Shown: in pieces, positions 10,389 to 20,109 of the stretch
Position numbering within the stretch: the first letter of the stretch is position 1
Layout of the letters: each line of letters starts with the position of its first letter
Source: Bradyrhizobium sp. WSM471
GTDB lineage: Bacteria; Pseudomonadota; Alphaproteobacteria; Rhizobiales; Xanthobacteraceae
Direction: 5' to 3'
DNA length: 64,000 bases
Assembly: GCF_000244915.1 (NCBI RefSeq)
Contig: NZ_CM001442.1
Coordinates: 2,294,001-2,358,000, forward strand
Notes under the pieces: model-generated
Told to the model about the DNA's origin: nothing
Databases searched by the model: none
The model's input: the letters and a program-made list of their open reading frames with translations, nothing else
Made by a program: the position numbers and the translations under genes

Positions 10389-10802
10389 TGCAGGAAGCTC
10401 TCAGGGCGGCCTCTTCGGTTTCGTGACATCCACGCACTCAATTTTGTTCGGCCTTCGAAAGACTCGGTCGTGAGCAATAATTCGCGCGGGTGCGAATCAA
10501 ACCCCCTCGATACTGAGGAGCAGCCTCGCACGACCAGTCGAGTAGTTGCTTGGCTTTTGTCTAGAATTCGACTGCATCGCAGGGACCGTGTCGATCGGTA
10601 TGGGCTCCTCGACGGCGAGCCGCGCTCCGGCAGGCCGAGGGCACGTCGGGCCGCAGGTCGCATCCTGGCGTTTTCGCCTGAGCGCTCGCCCCAAGCGGGC
10701 AAAAATAGGCCGCAAATCAGCATACAAGTGCCAAACCAGGAATTAAATGTCGCCATGATCCTGCGTTTAACAGGATCGGGGCGAAAAAGCTGGGGTGATC
10801 CG
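10389..10802. other. Leader region of the H-NS-type gene
   Basis: Open on the plus strand in the same frame as the downstream gene, but the translation is arginine-rich and unlike H-NS. I treat it as upstream non-coding sequence. It may contain the promoter of the gene at 10803. A weak T-arm-like sequence near 10490-10520 was considered and rejected as a tRNA. Confidence 0.35.
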
Positions 10803-11132
10803 ATGAAATTTGTTGCCGAAATGGAGCGCCTTGATCTGGACGATCTATGGGCTCTGTATGGAGAGATGACGGAGGTTCTGGAACGCAGGGTCCGCGAAGA
10901 AAAGCTGTGTCTTGAGGAGCGTCTCAGAAAGCTCGGAGTTTCAGAACCCGCGCGCCGAGCCTACCCGCCGGTGCTTCCGAAATATCGCAATCCTGAATTT
11001 CCCTCCGAGACCTGGGCGGGGCGCGGAAGGCAGCCGCGCTGGCTGGTCGCGCAACTTCAAGCCGGCCGCCGTTTGGACGATTTCAAAATCCAATCGCGAG
11101 ACAGTCTGCGCGCAAAAGTGAGAATGGGGTAA
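10803..11132 (+). CDS. H-NS-family nucleoid-associated protein
   Basis: A 109-residue H-NS-type protein that binds curved or AT-rich DNA and silences or bridges it. The N-terminal coil for oligomerisation is about residues 5-45 (LDDLWALYGEMTEVLERRVREEK, LEERLRKLG). The C-terminal DNA-binding domain is about 58-90, with YPPVLPKYRNPEF, then ETWAGRGRQPRWL. I chose the ATG at 10803, after a GGGGTG ribosome binding site, because the open frame upstream does not look like protein. It is about 60% alike by eye to the second H-NS-type gene at 16705. Genes of this kind often sit in acquired islands. Confidence 0.85.
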   Translation: MKFVAEMERLDLDDLWALYGEMTEVLERRVREEKLCLEERLRKLGVSEPARRAYPPVLPKYRNPEFPSETWAGRGRQPRWLVAQLQAGRRLDDFKIQSRDSLRAKVRMG

Positions 11133-11165
11133 GGACCGACCGGTCCAAGCCTGGCTATCACGCGT

Positions 11166-11357
11166 CTAAGTATGAAGACGTACGAACTTGCGCCATCTAG
11201 GCGGTCGTCGTGACGAAGCAGCGCCCTGTTTGGCGCGGCTCCTTGCTTCTGCGTCGTCGACCCGCTTCTGGAGTTCGTTTAACTCACGCAATTGCCTGGC
11301 AATGATCTCTATTCGCTGATCGAGCTTGCTCGCCATAATTTCACTGACACTGCGCAC
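11166..11357 (-). CDS. Tiny coiled-coil protein, paralogue A
   Basis: About 63 residues from a GTG at 11357 preceded by AGGTGGG. A later ATG at 11336 is also possible. The core RIEIIARQLRELNELQKRVDDAEARSR is a long heptad coil, followed by a basic Arg/Ser-rich tail. It is nearly the same as the protein at 12005-12187, and the DNA shares an exact 20-base block (ACCCGCTTCTGGAGTTCGTT). No named family. The basic tail suggests nucleic-acid contact, which is inference. Confidence 0.55.
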   Translation of the reverse strand: MRSVSEIMASKLDQRIEIIARQLRELNELQKRVDDAEARSRAKQGAASSRRPPRWRKFVRLHT

Positions 11358-11366
11358 TGATCCCAC

Positions 11367-12004
11367 CTAAATCCAAACAAGAAAGAAGGTCGCCAAAACG
11401 CGGCGATACTAGGTGGGGCATTGCGGGCTTTCAATTGGCGTTCGTGTGACATCAACAACTCGCATTGCCGAGACTAAGCGCTTCACGACGACCCCTCACG
11501 CGGTCCAACTGGACTGTTGCGCCACGAAAGTGGTTTGTGCCGCCGTACCTCACGGGAGCGGGGCATGGTCGGCATATACTTCCACGGCGCTTGGCACTTT
11601 CGTGCAAACCTGCGATTTGAACCTAGGCTGATCGTGTCCTTAGCGTGATGTAGCTGGCGGCGGGTCACCGCGTTCGCCAGCAACGCCGGTCCCGGTCAGT
11701 TGGCGATAGCCGTGATGCTGACGGTTGGATCATGCTCAATGGCGCGATGAGCGTGTGGGCCTGAACCGACCGGCGACGCGTCCCTAGCAACGTTTGCAAC
11801 GTTGCGGCTGCCAAGGTCACGAAGTGCGCCGTGACCTTCGGCGATCCATCAACACACCTTATCAACCCGTCTTATTCTCCGCGAGGCGGGCGATTTTGCA
11901 TTTTCAGGACACGGTCATTGCAGTGACCTAGACCGCCGGGAAGTCGATCGGATGGGGCGCGCTTCGATGGTGGGGATAGGCGAGCCTGGGACCCCAGAGA
12001 GCGG
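11367..12004. other. Spacer between the two paralogous coil genes
   Basis: About 640 bases without a convincing gene. It separates the duplicated coil genes, so the duplication is not a simple head-to-tail tandem of the coding sequence alone. Confidence 0.35.
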
Positions 12005-12187
12005 CTAACGCAGACTGCTCCGTCGTACACGGGAGCGACGGGTCGATGCTGATACATACCGAACCCGGCTTCTCACTTCAGCCTCGTCCACCCGCTTCTG
12101 GAGTTCGTTCAGTTCCCTAATCTGCCGAACGATGTTTCGAATTCTAAGGTCTAAGGCACCAACAGAAATCTGGCTACCATTACTCAT
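12005..12187 (-). CDS. Tiny coiled-coil protein, paralogue B
   Basis: A 60-residue protein from an ATG at 12187 with GAGGG seven bases upstream. The core LRIRNIVRQIRELNELQKRVDEAEVR matches paralogue A at 11166 almost position for position (shared RELNELQKRVD, then AE.RSR). The tail is again basic and Ser/Arg-rich (STRRSRVRRSSLR). The clear ribosome binding site and conservation of the pair at protein level argue for a real gene. Function unknown; a small DNA- or RNA-associated coil protein is a guess. Confidence 0.6.
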   Translation of the reverse strand: MSNGSQISVGALDLRIRNIVRQIRELNELQKRVDEAEVRSRVRYVSASTRRSRVRRSSLR

Positions 12188-12476
12188 ACCAGCCCTCAAT
12201 GAATAATCATTGCGTCAATTAACTTGTTGATTTTAGTTCAAAAGCCGCGGCATTTCAAATGATAAGTGCTGCGGCCCAGGAAAGAGCGTGACTTTGGTAA
12301 CCCTAGGGTCCAGCCGCACCCATTCGACGTCAAGATCGCGGCCGCCGTGCGATCGAACTTAACGAAGTCTGTTTGAAGCGCTGGAAGACGACCTGGAACA
12401 GGCTCTCGATCGTCCGTTCCAATCAATGAGCCTTGGGCGGGGCATTGCTTCCCGCCGCTCTGAGCAAATGACTAGA

Positions 12477-12743
12477 TTAGACGGGCGAGTGAACGAGCCC
12501 TCGTCGTCCGATCGCAGGAAAGGCATGTCCAGATCGCTCGGCCGCCTCCCAGCCCATTTCAGCCTCATAGTCGAGATCGGCAATGACGTCCTGGAAGGCG
12601 GAAATGGCCTGCTGGATTGCGGCGATCTGATTCAGCTCCTCATTCAGAATCGGGCCAACCCGACTTTGAAGCGCGACGACCATTTCCCGCCGTCGTTCTT
12701 TCAACTGTACCAACGGCAAACCGTGATCGGACGGATAGTGCAT
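12477..12743 (-). CDS. Small helical hypothetical protein
   Basis: An 88-residue protein from the ATG at 12743, which has GGAGAGG six bases upstream; an ATG 15 bases earlier lacks such a site. Most of it is predicted helical: VQLKERRREMVVALQSRV, ELNQIAAIQQAISAFQDVI, DLDYEAEM. It shares the short, charged, coil-rich style of the neighbours but no shared motif. Family unknown. Confidence 0.55.
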   Translation of the reverse strand: MHYPSDHGLPLVQLKERRREMVVALQSRVGPILNEELNQIAAIQQAISAFQDVIADLDYEAEMGWEAAERSGHAFPAIGRRGLVHSPV

Positions 12744-13813
12744 TTCAGTCCTCTCCATTTGGAACTACATCAGTTCTTAGCCAAATTTTGATGATATGCG
12801 GTTGCAAGATGAGTTCGAATTTAGCTTTCAGCGACGTTCCGGCAAACGATCGTGAACTAGTGCGCAGTTCCGGTTTTGCGGACCTGCGCAGACGACAGGT
12901 CCGTGTCGCGGTTATAATTTTCATTGCCCATGGCTCGAGGTGACTGGCTCCTCCTCGGACTCGGCAGCGCGTAAGAGAAGCTTTGGTCGGAGGATCTGCT
13001 CGCGTGTTGCTCCATGACTATCGGAACAGGGTGGTCCTCCCAGGCGGACACGAGTGCGGAGCGCCATCTCTTCGCCGCTACGGGCGCCAGAATTGCGACA
13101 GCGCGACATGATGACCGCATTCGACCGTCAGCTTTGAATGGTCGTAGGAAGCTCGTCCATACGTCTATCCTGACCGCTACCTGAGCGTGCCTCTGGACCG
13201 CGTTGAGGGCTCGGGATTCATTGTTGGGTCGGGTCAACACGGTCGCGGATTGGGGCCTACTCGCCCGTAGCCGAAGCTGCATCACCGCTCGCGCATTGTT
13301 GAATGCTGCAAAATCAACCCGGAGTGCGCTCTTGCCCAGACGGCGCGATGCATCGTGGTAAGGCTAACGAGCGGTTTGAGTTGCGAACCCAATCGTCTGG
13401 ACCGATGTTTGCCGTGGTCATGGGATTGCCCGGAGGTGAGGCAACCGCGCGGCAAGGGGTGCCGTCTCACGTGGCGGCGTCCCGCCCAATAGCGGTCAGA
13501 CACCCCGATAGACACAGTCGCTGGGGTCATCCTCCTGCACCGTCATGCAATCCCGCCCTTCTTGTCCCGCGGCCCTCGGCGTTAACCGGCTGCGGGAGCT
13601 GGGCACCCGTTTGTTTTCGCGACCACATCGAGGTTCCGACGCATCAAGGTCCCCGCGTCCCCCGCGTACTGTTCAGCGGTGGCCGGCGAAGCGCGCGCGT
13701 CGCTTGCTCAATCGGACTGGCAAGGGTTGGCGAGCAGGTCCAAGGGACTTGACGTTGCAGCCCCCATCCAGGTCCGGTAGTTTTGATCGAGCTGCTATTG
13801 GAGAGCTTCTTCC
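12744..13813. other. Gene-poor stretch
   Basis: About 1.1 kb with overlapping frames up to 149 codons on both strands, rich in Arg, Pro and Ser, and no motif. The 150 bases just upstream of 12743 are AT-rich and may hold the promoter of that small gene. Confidence 0.3.
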
Positions 13814-14055
13814 ATGATGTCGCGCATATTCATGATTGTCGGCTCTGCCGTTCTCTTCGTTCGCTCTCCTTGCGACAAGGCTGCGGCTGCCTCAGCAGAA
13901 GTGGCTAAGAAGTGTGAAGCGGCGGTAGTGGCGGCCCACCGCGCATGCCATCGGACCCGACAGCGGGAAGCGTGAAGGGCAACGTCCGCGACCAGCGGGC
14001 CTGCTTTAACGAGTGCACCGAAAACGGCGGAACACCGCGCAGCGACAAGAAATAG
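13814..14055 (+). pseudogene. Small exported protein gene with a one-base frameshift
   Basis: It starts ATGATGTCG with a signal peptide (RIFMIVGSAVLFVRSP, then DKAAAA) and continues SAEVAKKCEAAVVAAH. In frame it then stops early at a TGA (about 13973). One added C near 13943 shifts to PRMPSDPTAGSVKGNVRDQR, then ACFNECTENGGTPRSDKK, ending at TAG 14053-14055. That second part looks like a family of small Bradyrhizobium exported proteins with the pattern QR.YFN.C...GG, distantly like PsiF repeats. So the gene looks intact except for the lost base. The family link is from memory of the pattern and is only moderately sure. Confidence 0.6.
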
Positions 14056-15778
14056 CAGCCTACCTTTCGAGCTTTCCGGCCTTCGTTCGGGCAAGTTCTT
14101 CGCGCCTGATTGGACCAAAAGGTAAATCGGACAGATCCATATCCGAAGCAAGATCGAGGAAGAGGATCAGAAACTCAAAAGGCTGCGATGGTTTTGGCAG
14201 GGGCACTGCAAGCGCTCCGGCAGCCCTGCGGCGAACACGAGACCGTGGCCGCGAGACCATCTAGATCGCAGGCCGAGCAGCTCTCCTGGATGTTCGTAGA
14301 TAAGAGGCTGCAACCATATTCTGGCCGCGCTTAGGCCAAAGAAGCCGCGCCACTTATTTGCTAGGGACAGATTTTTCTCGTCCAAGCCGATCCGATGGTG
14401 TGGAATGCGGAGGTGGAGACGTCGTCATGACGAACGATGCGACGAAGATCGTGGAAACGATGCTCAGGGACCGCCAAATGGAAAATAGGCGGGCCTACCT
14501 AGTCCGTGGCCGATGCTACCGACGGCTCACGCCCGGGCCGATAATTTGAGCTCATTCGATCAGGCTGCATTGAACAACCTCGGAGTCGAGATGACGTTGC
14601 GTGAAATGAATCCGCCGCTCGACCGGATCGGCGAAGTTTCGCAAGAAGTCGTCGCTAGGTCGGACGCGGCGTCGAAGCGGCCATGCGCTGATCCGGCGTC
14701 TCTCGGTCAGGGAAAAGAAAATATTGGACAGGGGACACAGGGGCAGACATAAAAAAGTCCGATCCAAGCAACCGTTGGTGATTGCTTGCGCTGATCGCGC
14801 GAGCAATGCCGAGCCTTCTGCCATTGAGTTTCACCGGATGCGCACGGGTCAACCAATTTGCCGACCGGGCATAGTTCTACAGGGTTTCGCAAGCTACTCG
14901 TAGGCGTCTTCGTGACTCAGTGACCAACCTTATCGAACTACGCGCTCCGACTATGAGCGTCGACCACTCACCTCAAGAGAACTGTCGCGGTTCAATGCGC
15001 TCGGGTCATTGCGATCAGCTGTCGGAATGAAGCTGTTTGCAGCAGTTGAACGCGCCGCATCGCGGCCTCAGGATCGCCAATCCCGCGGCGGCGAAACTAA
15101 ATGTTCGGGACGGCGATCCGTTCGGGCTAGGAACGCAAGGGGAGCGTCTGCATCCTTGCTATCGCCCGAAAACTCGCAAGCCAGAAGTATGTTGCGCTGC
15201 GGCCTTGCGGCCAAGAATCTGTTTGTGCGAGGAGGCTGCAAACGAGCCGTCTCAATAGCGGCGCAAACGTCCATCCTTCTCCAGCGCTCGCACCCGTCGC
15301 CTTTTGGATTGGTTGTGCCGGGTCGCATATGCTTAGGACGGAGCGATCCCACGTGATCGGTGTAATCTTGAAAGGTAGAAAGGATCAGCGAGTACCACGT
15401 TCGTTGAGACTGGCGATGGGGAGATTGAGGCCGCTTAATGAGACGGTGATAACTCACATCAACCGGCCCGGGCCAGTGACGCCGAGATCGGGCCGGTTTC
15501 GCTGTTTTTAAAATCAGTGCATTGCAGATGATTTTTAAATGCTACCAAGGTTCTTGGATTGATCGGAAAAATACTGTGCCTCGTCTTCGGCGTCACGGCG
15601 GGGAAGTCGATGCGTTGAATATCTAGTTTTGAATTTCGATTTAATTTATTTAATTGTGGATGTGCAATACGAAAGCCGCAGACTTTTGGAGTGGCTTTCG
15701 TCGTTTTGCCGCTTTAGGCTTGCATTGCTTTTTTGCAGAGCCCTTGAGCTCGATTCATTTCCATTCGGGCATACTGGA
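14056..15778. other. Gene-poor stretch with one small gene fragment
   Basis: The most protein-like piece is a 40-codon frame at 14427-14549 (MTNDATKIVETMLRDRQ), with GGAGGTGGAG upstream of its ATG. It may continue in another frame at about 14540-14752 (SSFDQAALNNLGVEM), which would make it another frame-broken gene. The rest is short noise frames. A terminator-like hairpin lies at 15461-15498 and is annotated separately. Confidence 0.35.
15461..15511 (+). terminator. Hairpin followed by a T-run
   Basis: AACCGGCCCG (15461-15470) pairs perfectly with CGGGCCGGTT (15489-15498). After TCGCTG comes TTTTTA. This has the form of a Rho-independent terminator reading rightward, but no convincing gene ends just before it. 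Confidence 0.5.
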
Positions 15779-16012
15779 ATGACCCGCTATTTTTTCGACA
15801 TTCGGGACGGATGTGATCTCTATCCTGACGACATGGGGCAGGACTTGGCTGACGAAAAGGCAGCCGAAATCGAAGCCACACAATCGCTCGCCTGCATGAT
15901 TAAAGATGATCTCGCCGAAGATCGGCGTGACATGGCTATCGAGGTTCGCACTGAAGAAGGGCCCGTCTTCCAAGCTGCTTTCATATTCGGCAACGGACGC
16001 ATGAAGCACTAG
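15779..16012 (+). CDS. DUF6894-type small protein
   Basis: A 77-residue protein starting MTRYFFDIRDGCDLYPDD and containing GQDLADEKAAEIEATQSL, then DRRDMAIEVRTEEGPVF. This is the pattern of the short DUF6894 family: RYFFDI.DG......E...D...A..EA....A......FA.EVRDE.G.V. It is very common in Bradyrhizobium and other Rhizobiales. The molecular role is unknown. The upstream in-frame extension (from 15629) is not family-like, so the ATG at 15779 is the start. Confidence 0.8.
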   Translation: MTRYFFDIRDGCDLYPDDMGQDLADEKAAEIEATQSLACMIKDDLAEDRRDMAIEVRTEEGPVFQAAFIFGNGRMKH

Positions 16013-16704
16013 CTGTGCTTCTGCATCGGAATGTTCTAATCACTTTGCAGCGGGCTCATGTCTCGTCAATCCGAGTTGTCGACAGTCTGAAGGCGAAGGC
16101 CAAATCGATCGCTCCGTGCGGCTCCCCAAAGTCAATGCCTGGCTCGACGTGGCAATTCGCTTCTGCTCCGGCGGCGCCATGCCGGGCCCTTGTTTGGCTG
16201 AATGACGGTCAATATTTCCGCGCCGTCAGAGACGTCGCGTGCTCCGGATCGTCGTAGTTGGCGATCCTTGGTCGCGAGACATCGCAGGAACCTGTCCATT
16301 CAGGCTCTCCAACAACTGCCCGCGGCGCGCCTCCATCCACCAGAAATTATGTCCGAATGCGTCGATTGTCTCACGTAAGCGGCGATTGCGGTCAGCGCGC
16401 GGGCCAATGCAAACACATTTGAATGCCCGAACTCCATTGCGCACGCTGTTGTGATCTGCGCAGGCGAGTGCCGCGGCGCCTTTATTTGAATACCCGTCGG
16501 CACCCCAATCCGAAAGCCCGGTTGGCTTCCAATGAGTCAAAATGTGGCTCAAAAAGCTCCGGAACCAGCGGCGGCCTGGACTGTTATTTTTTGTTATGGT
16601 CGGCGTCTCATAACGTGTATCTCTAGAGATTTCAATCTTGCTTAATTAAATCGTTGGGCGCATTGATGGGCGTCACGAAGCGGCTTGGATTCGCGTGAGG
16701 GATT
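16013..16704. other. Non-coding stretch upstream of the second H-NS-type gene
   Basis: Only noise frames. The 16560-16660 part is AT-rich, ending in a TTAATTAAAT-like stretch, and probably holds the promoter of the gene at 16705. Confidence 0.35.
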
Positions 16705-17022
16705 ATGGACTACGGCCAGTTGAAAGTGTTGTCGGTGGATGAGCTCTGGCTTCTGCACGAGGAGATCACCTCCGAGTTGAGCAGAAAGATCGAGGCAGAA
16801 AAAGCCAAACTCGAAGAGCGACTTCAGAAGATAAAAATGGCAACTACTAAGAGGGGCGGGAGGGAAGGTCACCGTCGCCCATATCCGAAAGTGTTGCCTA
16901 AATATAGAAATCCCAAAAATCCCAAAGAGACGTGGTCTGGGCGCGGGAAACAGCCGCGCTGGCTGACGGCCCAGCTTGGGGCAGGCAAGAAGCTGAACCA
17001 GTTTTTGATCTCGCGGCCGTAA
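16705..17022 (+). CDS. H-NS-family nucleoid-associated protein
   Basis: A 105-residue H-NS-type DNA-binding protein with GAGGG before its ATG. The N-terminal coil covers about residues 8-45 (LSVDELWLLHEEITSELSRK, KAKLEERLQKIK), followed by a basic linker and the C-terminal DNA-binding domain with YPKVLPKYRNPKNP, then ETWSGRGKQPRWL. It is a paralogue of the gene at 10803. The longer lysine-rich linker and lower GC content suggest separate acquisition, or less adaptation to the host. Confidence 0.88.
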   Translation: MDYGQLKVLSVDELWLLHEEITSELSRKIEAEKAKLEERLQKIKMATTKRGGREGHRRPYPKVLPKYRNPKNPKETWSGRGKQPRWLTAQLGAGKKLNQFLISRP

Positions 17023-17354
17023 TCCGTCCGGCTAAAAGCTTGCCGAAATTGCGAAGCCATATGACTCGCGGCGGGGAGCATCGAACGTTCAGGCGGAAAC
17101 AAGCATCCGACCGTTGAGTGTTCAATGCATCCCGATCCGGCAGGCCGGAGTTGGCCGCGTGGTAAGGTTTTGTCGGGCGGTCGCACAGTCGAGCCACAGA
17201 CATTTGCACGGAGACGCATGCACAGGTCTGCCGCCAGTCGTCGTCTAACAGCTCTCAACTGCCAGAAATAACGGAAATGCCTGAACGTACAGTGCAGATC
17301 CGCGTGCAGTTGTCCATGACGTGACTTCCGTTCAGAGAATGCCGGTCCGTTTCC
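17023..17354. other. Short gene-free gap
   Basis: No gene or repeat recognised between the H-NS-type gene and the leftward gene that ends at 17355. Confidence 0.3.
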
Positions 17355-17678
17355 TTAATTTGTCTTCGTCAGCACATCTCGCCAGGTTTCGATCGCGGCG
17401 ATAGATTTGCTCCACAAAGGAGCGCTATCCGCCCCGGTCGACCGGAGCGATTGAACAAGTTCGTCTATCGCAGCCGAAGCCGCAAGATAGGCATCGACTC
17501 CGCCGGGTACGACAGCGCTCTCCTTGTAATCCGAAGCGTCAGCCAGGAGCTGCTCGACCATTTTGATGGCGGCGCGTCGGTCGGACAGTTTGGCGTGACG
17601 GACCACGAGCAAGGCGTGCTTGGCGCTCACGAGCGCCTTTTCGACCAGAAGCTTGTCCGCTGCAATTTCTTTGGCCAT
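17355..17678 (-). CDS. Hypothetical helical protein
   Basis: A 107-residue protein from the ATG at 17678 (MAKEIAADKLLVEKALVSAK). The text is almost all amphipathic helix (HALLVVRHAKLSDRRAAIKM, then AAIDELVQSLRSTG). The 29-codon extension to an upstream start looks non-coding. No domain recognised, no transmembrane segment, and no clear operon partner. Confidence 0.55.
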   Translation of the reverse strand: MAKEIAADKLLVEKALVSAKHALLVVRHAKLSDRRAAIKMVEQLLADASDYKESAVVPGGVDAYLAASAAIDELVQSLRSTGADSAPLWSKSIAAIETWRDVLTKTN

Positions 17679-18147
17679 CAATCGGGCCCGCCGACAATGT
17701 GATGAATAGAGCAATAAGGGAGCAATTCTAGAATTGTAGCGAGCGCATGCTCGATGGGCAACCAATGAGAGAGGTCGCTTCGACGCCCGGAACGTCGTGG
17801 GTCCAGGTTCGGTTTGATCAGAATTCGGGAACGCTTTCTGGACTGCATCGCACGACGGTGAGCCGGGAGGCTGTCAATTCATCGGTCCGAAGTGTTTGCC
17901 GGGATCCGCGCGGTCACCGGCAAACAGGCCTTCTCGGCTACAAGGGCTAACATGGCGCCTGTGGCGGCCCCGGTTACTATATGCTCAAGCGCCCTTGTCT
18001 GGCTGGCGCAGCGGTCAGCCGCCTTGCGGTTAGCGCCCCGAAAACGTCTAAACTCCTGGTCGTGCGGCGCAGTGCCCCTGGCGGCTTTGCATCTGTGCCT
18101 TCGCCGCATTAGGTTGACCAAATCTGAGCTGGATAGAAGCCCATTTG
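17679..18147. other. Intergenic region
   Basis: About 470 bases between divergent genes at 17678 and 18148. No motif-bearing frame. Promoters for both genes are expected here, but I could not fix a -35/-10 pair. Confidence 0.3.
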
Positions 18148-19299
18148 ATGACGTTGGAGCCAACTAGAACTGCGGCAGGCATCGCGAATACCGCACATCC
18201 AGAAGTGGAGTTTGCGCTCGTTCTGGCTCGCACAATTGACGCCGTGCAGGGAGATCCGGAGCAACTGCGCCAGGTTATCTATGAGTTGGCGCGGCAGAAG
18301 CTTGAGCAATTGCAAGCCGGCGATCCGGCTGAGCAGCAACGACTGGCGCTGGCGCTAGAAGTCGCGATTGCGGGCGTTGAAGCGAATGCGAAGGGCGGTC
18401 CGATCGTTCACGACAAGATCCGGTCTGCTGCGATACCTGAACGCTCCTTCCGCATAGCCGCGACCGTCGCTGATAAGACGAGCATCTTGGCAGCCGACAA
18501 CGAATATGAATTTGGCGGATCATCACCCGTCGAGAATGTGCGAGGTTCTCGACGCATGTTGATGGGGCAATCGCAACTTTTGCCGGCCCTCTCTTTACGC
18601 CACTTGGCAATGTTCTGCTTCGTCGCCGGCGTTGTTGTTTGGGCGATCACGTTCGCAGGACGGACGTCATTGCCGACGCCTCAAAGGCCAGAGCCGATCC
18701 AGCCCAAGACTGAACTCTCGGTCCACAACAAGAGTTCTCAAGTTCCAACGGTCGAAAAGGCAATCCACGAGAGCAGGCTGCTCCCAGCGGCATACGGGGT
18801 ATATGCGGAGCAGGGCGGCAAACTCCTTGCGCTCCAGATGTTGCCCGGGCATGCCCCGGATCCACGCGTTGCCATTTCGGCTGCGATTACCAAGCCCAGC
18901 GAAACGATGCTTCTAGATGGCAACGCACATTTCATAGTATTCGACAAGGACGGGCAGGGCGCGCACGAATCGGTTGAGGTGCGCGTGATTGCGCAGGTGA
19001 GGCAGGCAACGAATTTTGACTCGTCGGGCAAGCCGGTCGTCGCGCAGAAAGGCGGCACCTGGGTCATCCGCAACATCTCTGTTCCTTATCAGACGATTCC
19101 TTTGCAAGGGAATCCGCAGATGTACGAGATTCGATCCCGGGAGTCAGGAAAATCACTTCCTGCTGGGCGCTACGCGCTCATTGTACAGGGGAAGTCCTTT
19201 GAATTTTCAGTTGCAGGCCCGATCACGGACAAGCGCCAATGCCTGGAAAGTATTTCTGCGGCCAATGGCGTTTTCTATACCGAGTGTCCTGACACCTAG
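18148..19299 (+). CDS. Single-pass membrane protein of unknown function
   Basis: A 383-residue protein from ATG 18148, with a TTG just before it. Residues 1-150 are probably cytoplasmic and start with a helical region (FALVLARTIDAVQGDPEQLR, ELARQKLEQLQAGD) that looks regulatory. One transmembrane helix lies at about 152-170 (HLAMFCFVAGVVVWAITFAG). Residues 172-383 would be periplasmic and beta-rich, with proline-rich text after the membrane and a final Cys pair (RQCLE, YTECPDT) that could form a disulfide. No named family. It converges with the membrane protein gene at 19384, 84 bases away. Confidence 0.7.
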   Translation: MTLEPTRTAAGIANTAHPEVEFALVLARTIDAVQGDPEQLRQVIYELARQKLEQLQAGDPAEQQRLALALEVAIAGVEANAKGGPIVHDKIRSAAIPERSFRIAATVADKTSILAADNEYEFGGSSPVENVRGSRRMLMGQSQLLPALSLRHLAMFCFVAGVVVWAITFAGRTSLPTPQRPEPIQPKTELSVHNKSSQVPTVEKAIHESRLLPAAYGVYAEQGGKLLALQMLPGHAPDPRVAISAAITKPSETMLLDGNAHFIVFDKDGQGAHESVEVRVIAQVRQATNFDSSGKPVVAQKGGTWVIRNISVPYQTIPLQGNPQMYEIRSRESGKSLPAGRYALIVQGKSFEFSVAGPITDKRQCLESISAANGVFYTECPDT

Positions 19300-19383
19300 G
19301 TGTGATCGTCCGTTGCTACGCCTAATCTTCGCGCTCCAACTTCGTTGCGACCGCGCGCATCCGGCTGCTGGCACGGACGATCG

Positions 19384-20109
19384 CTATTTTTGCGCGGCAG
19401 GTCGATCGAGCCATTCGAGGAGTTGCCGGAGGTTTTCCGTGGTATCGTTTTCGGCCGGCGAAGGTGCCTCCGGCTCGTCAGCATCGTGGTCAATCCGTAC
19501 AGCGTCAGGCGCTCCGTCTTGCTCGCGTGTTGTAAGCACCACGGGGGCGTTCGTCCGTTTCTCCTCGATCGCTGGTTCCGAACGATCTGGTCGCGGCGCT
19601 GGTGTCAGGCCTGCCGGCGATTGATCGAAAATCGCCGCGGAATCCTGCATGTCGACGGAGAAATTGGCGATCGTCTTAGCTCCAACATCGCCATCAAGCC
19701 TGGAATCGAGCCTGTAAGACGCAACTATCGTGCTCAATATGCTCGATAGAAGTGCCCTGTTTTCGAATATCAGGTAGGTTCTGGCGAACTGTTGTGCGTA
19801 CTTTGCGCCGCATCTTGCTAAAATTGCCTCGGCCTGCGCGATGTCGCGATCGCCTTCAGCCAAGTGTCGCCAGCGGTCCCGATCGAAGCTCGTCGACTGC
19901 TCGCAGTCGGCGGTCCGGCCGACAGGTCGCACAATCGGTCCGATCGGCGATCGAACGTCCTGCAGTTTTATTGCCTCTTGCTTCCTTTCAGCAGCTTGCA
20001 AGACAAGCAGGCCGGCTCCCATCGTCACGAACCCGACCGCAGCCCAATCGATGGAAGCACAAAGAATTAACCCGATGAGCAGAAGTACAGAGCCAGCAAT
20101 ACGCATCAT
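19384..20109 (-). CDS. Membrane protein of unknown function, two N-terminal helices
   Basis: A 241-residue protein. The N terminus has a closely spaced pair of hydrophobic segments (GSVLLLIGLILCASIDW and AAVGFVTMGAGLLVL) forming a likely hairpin in the inner membrane. The long remainder is cytoplasmic or periplasmic, contains AEAILARCGAKYAQQFARTY, and has an acidic proline-rich C-terminal tail. Two in-frame ATGs overlap at the start; 20109 is chosen. Convergent with the gene at 18148. Function unknown. Confidence 0.6.
   Translation of the reverse strand: MMRIAGSVLLLIGLILCASIDWAAVGFVTMGAGLLVLQAAERKQEAIKLQDVRSPIGPIVRPVGRTADCEQSTSFDRDRWRHLAEGDRDIAQAEAILARCGAKYAQQFARTYLIFENRALLSSILSTIVASYRLDSRLDGDVGAKTIANFSVDMQDSAAIFDQSPAGLTPAPRPDRSEPAIEEKRTNAPVVLTTREQDGAPDAVRIDHDADEPEAPSPAENDTTENLRQLLEWLDRPAAQK

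Noticed and set aside
10480..10530. Sequence on the minus strand resembling a tRNA T-arm (GGGGTTTGATTCGCACCC)
   Set aside because: The stem does not pair properly, and no anticodon arm, D-arm or acceptor end could be found. At best an att-site remnant.
10362..10802. A possible 147-residue N-terminal extension of the H-NS-type protein
   Set aside because: The extension is Arg-rich, without likeness to the family, and a ribosome binding site precedes the internal ATG at 10803.
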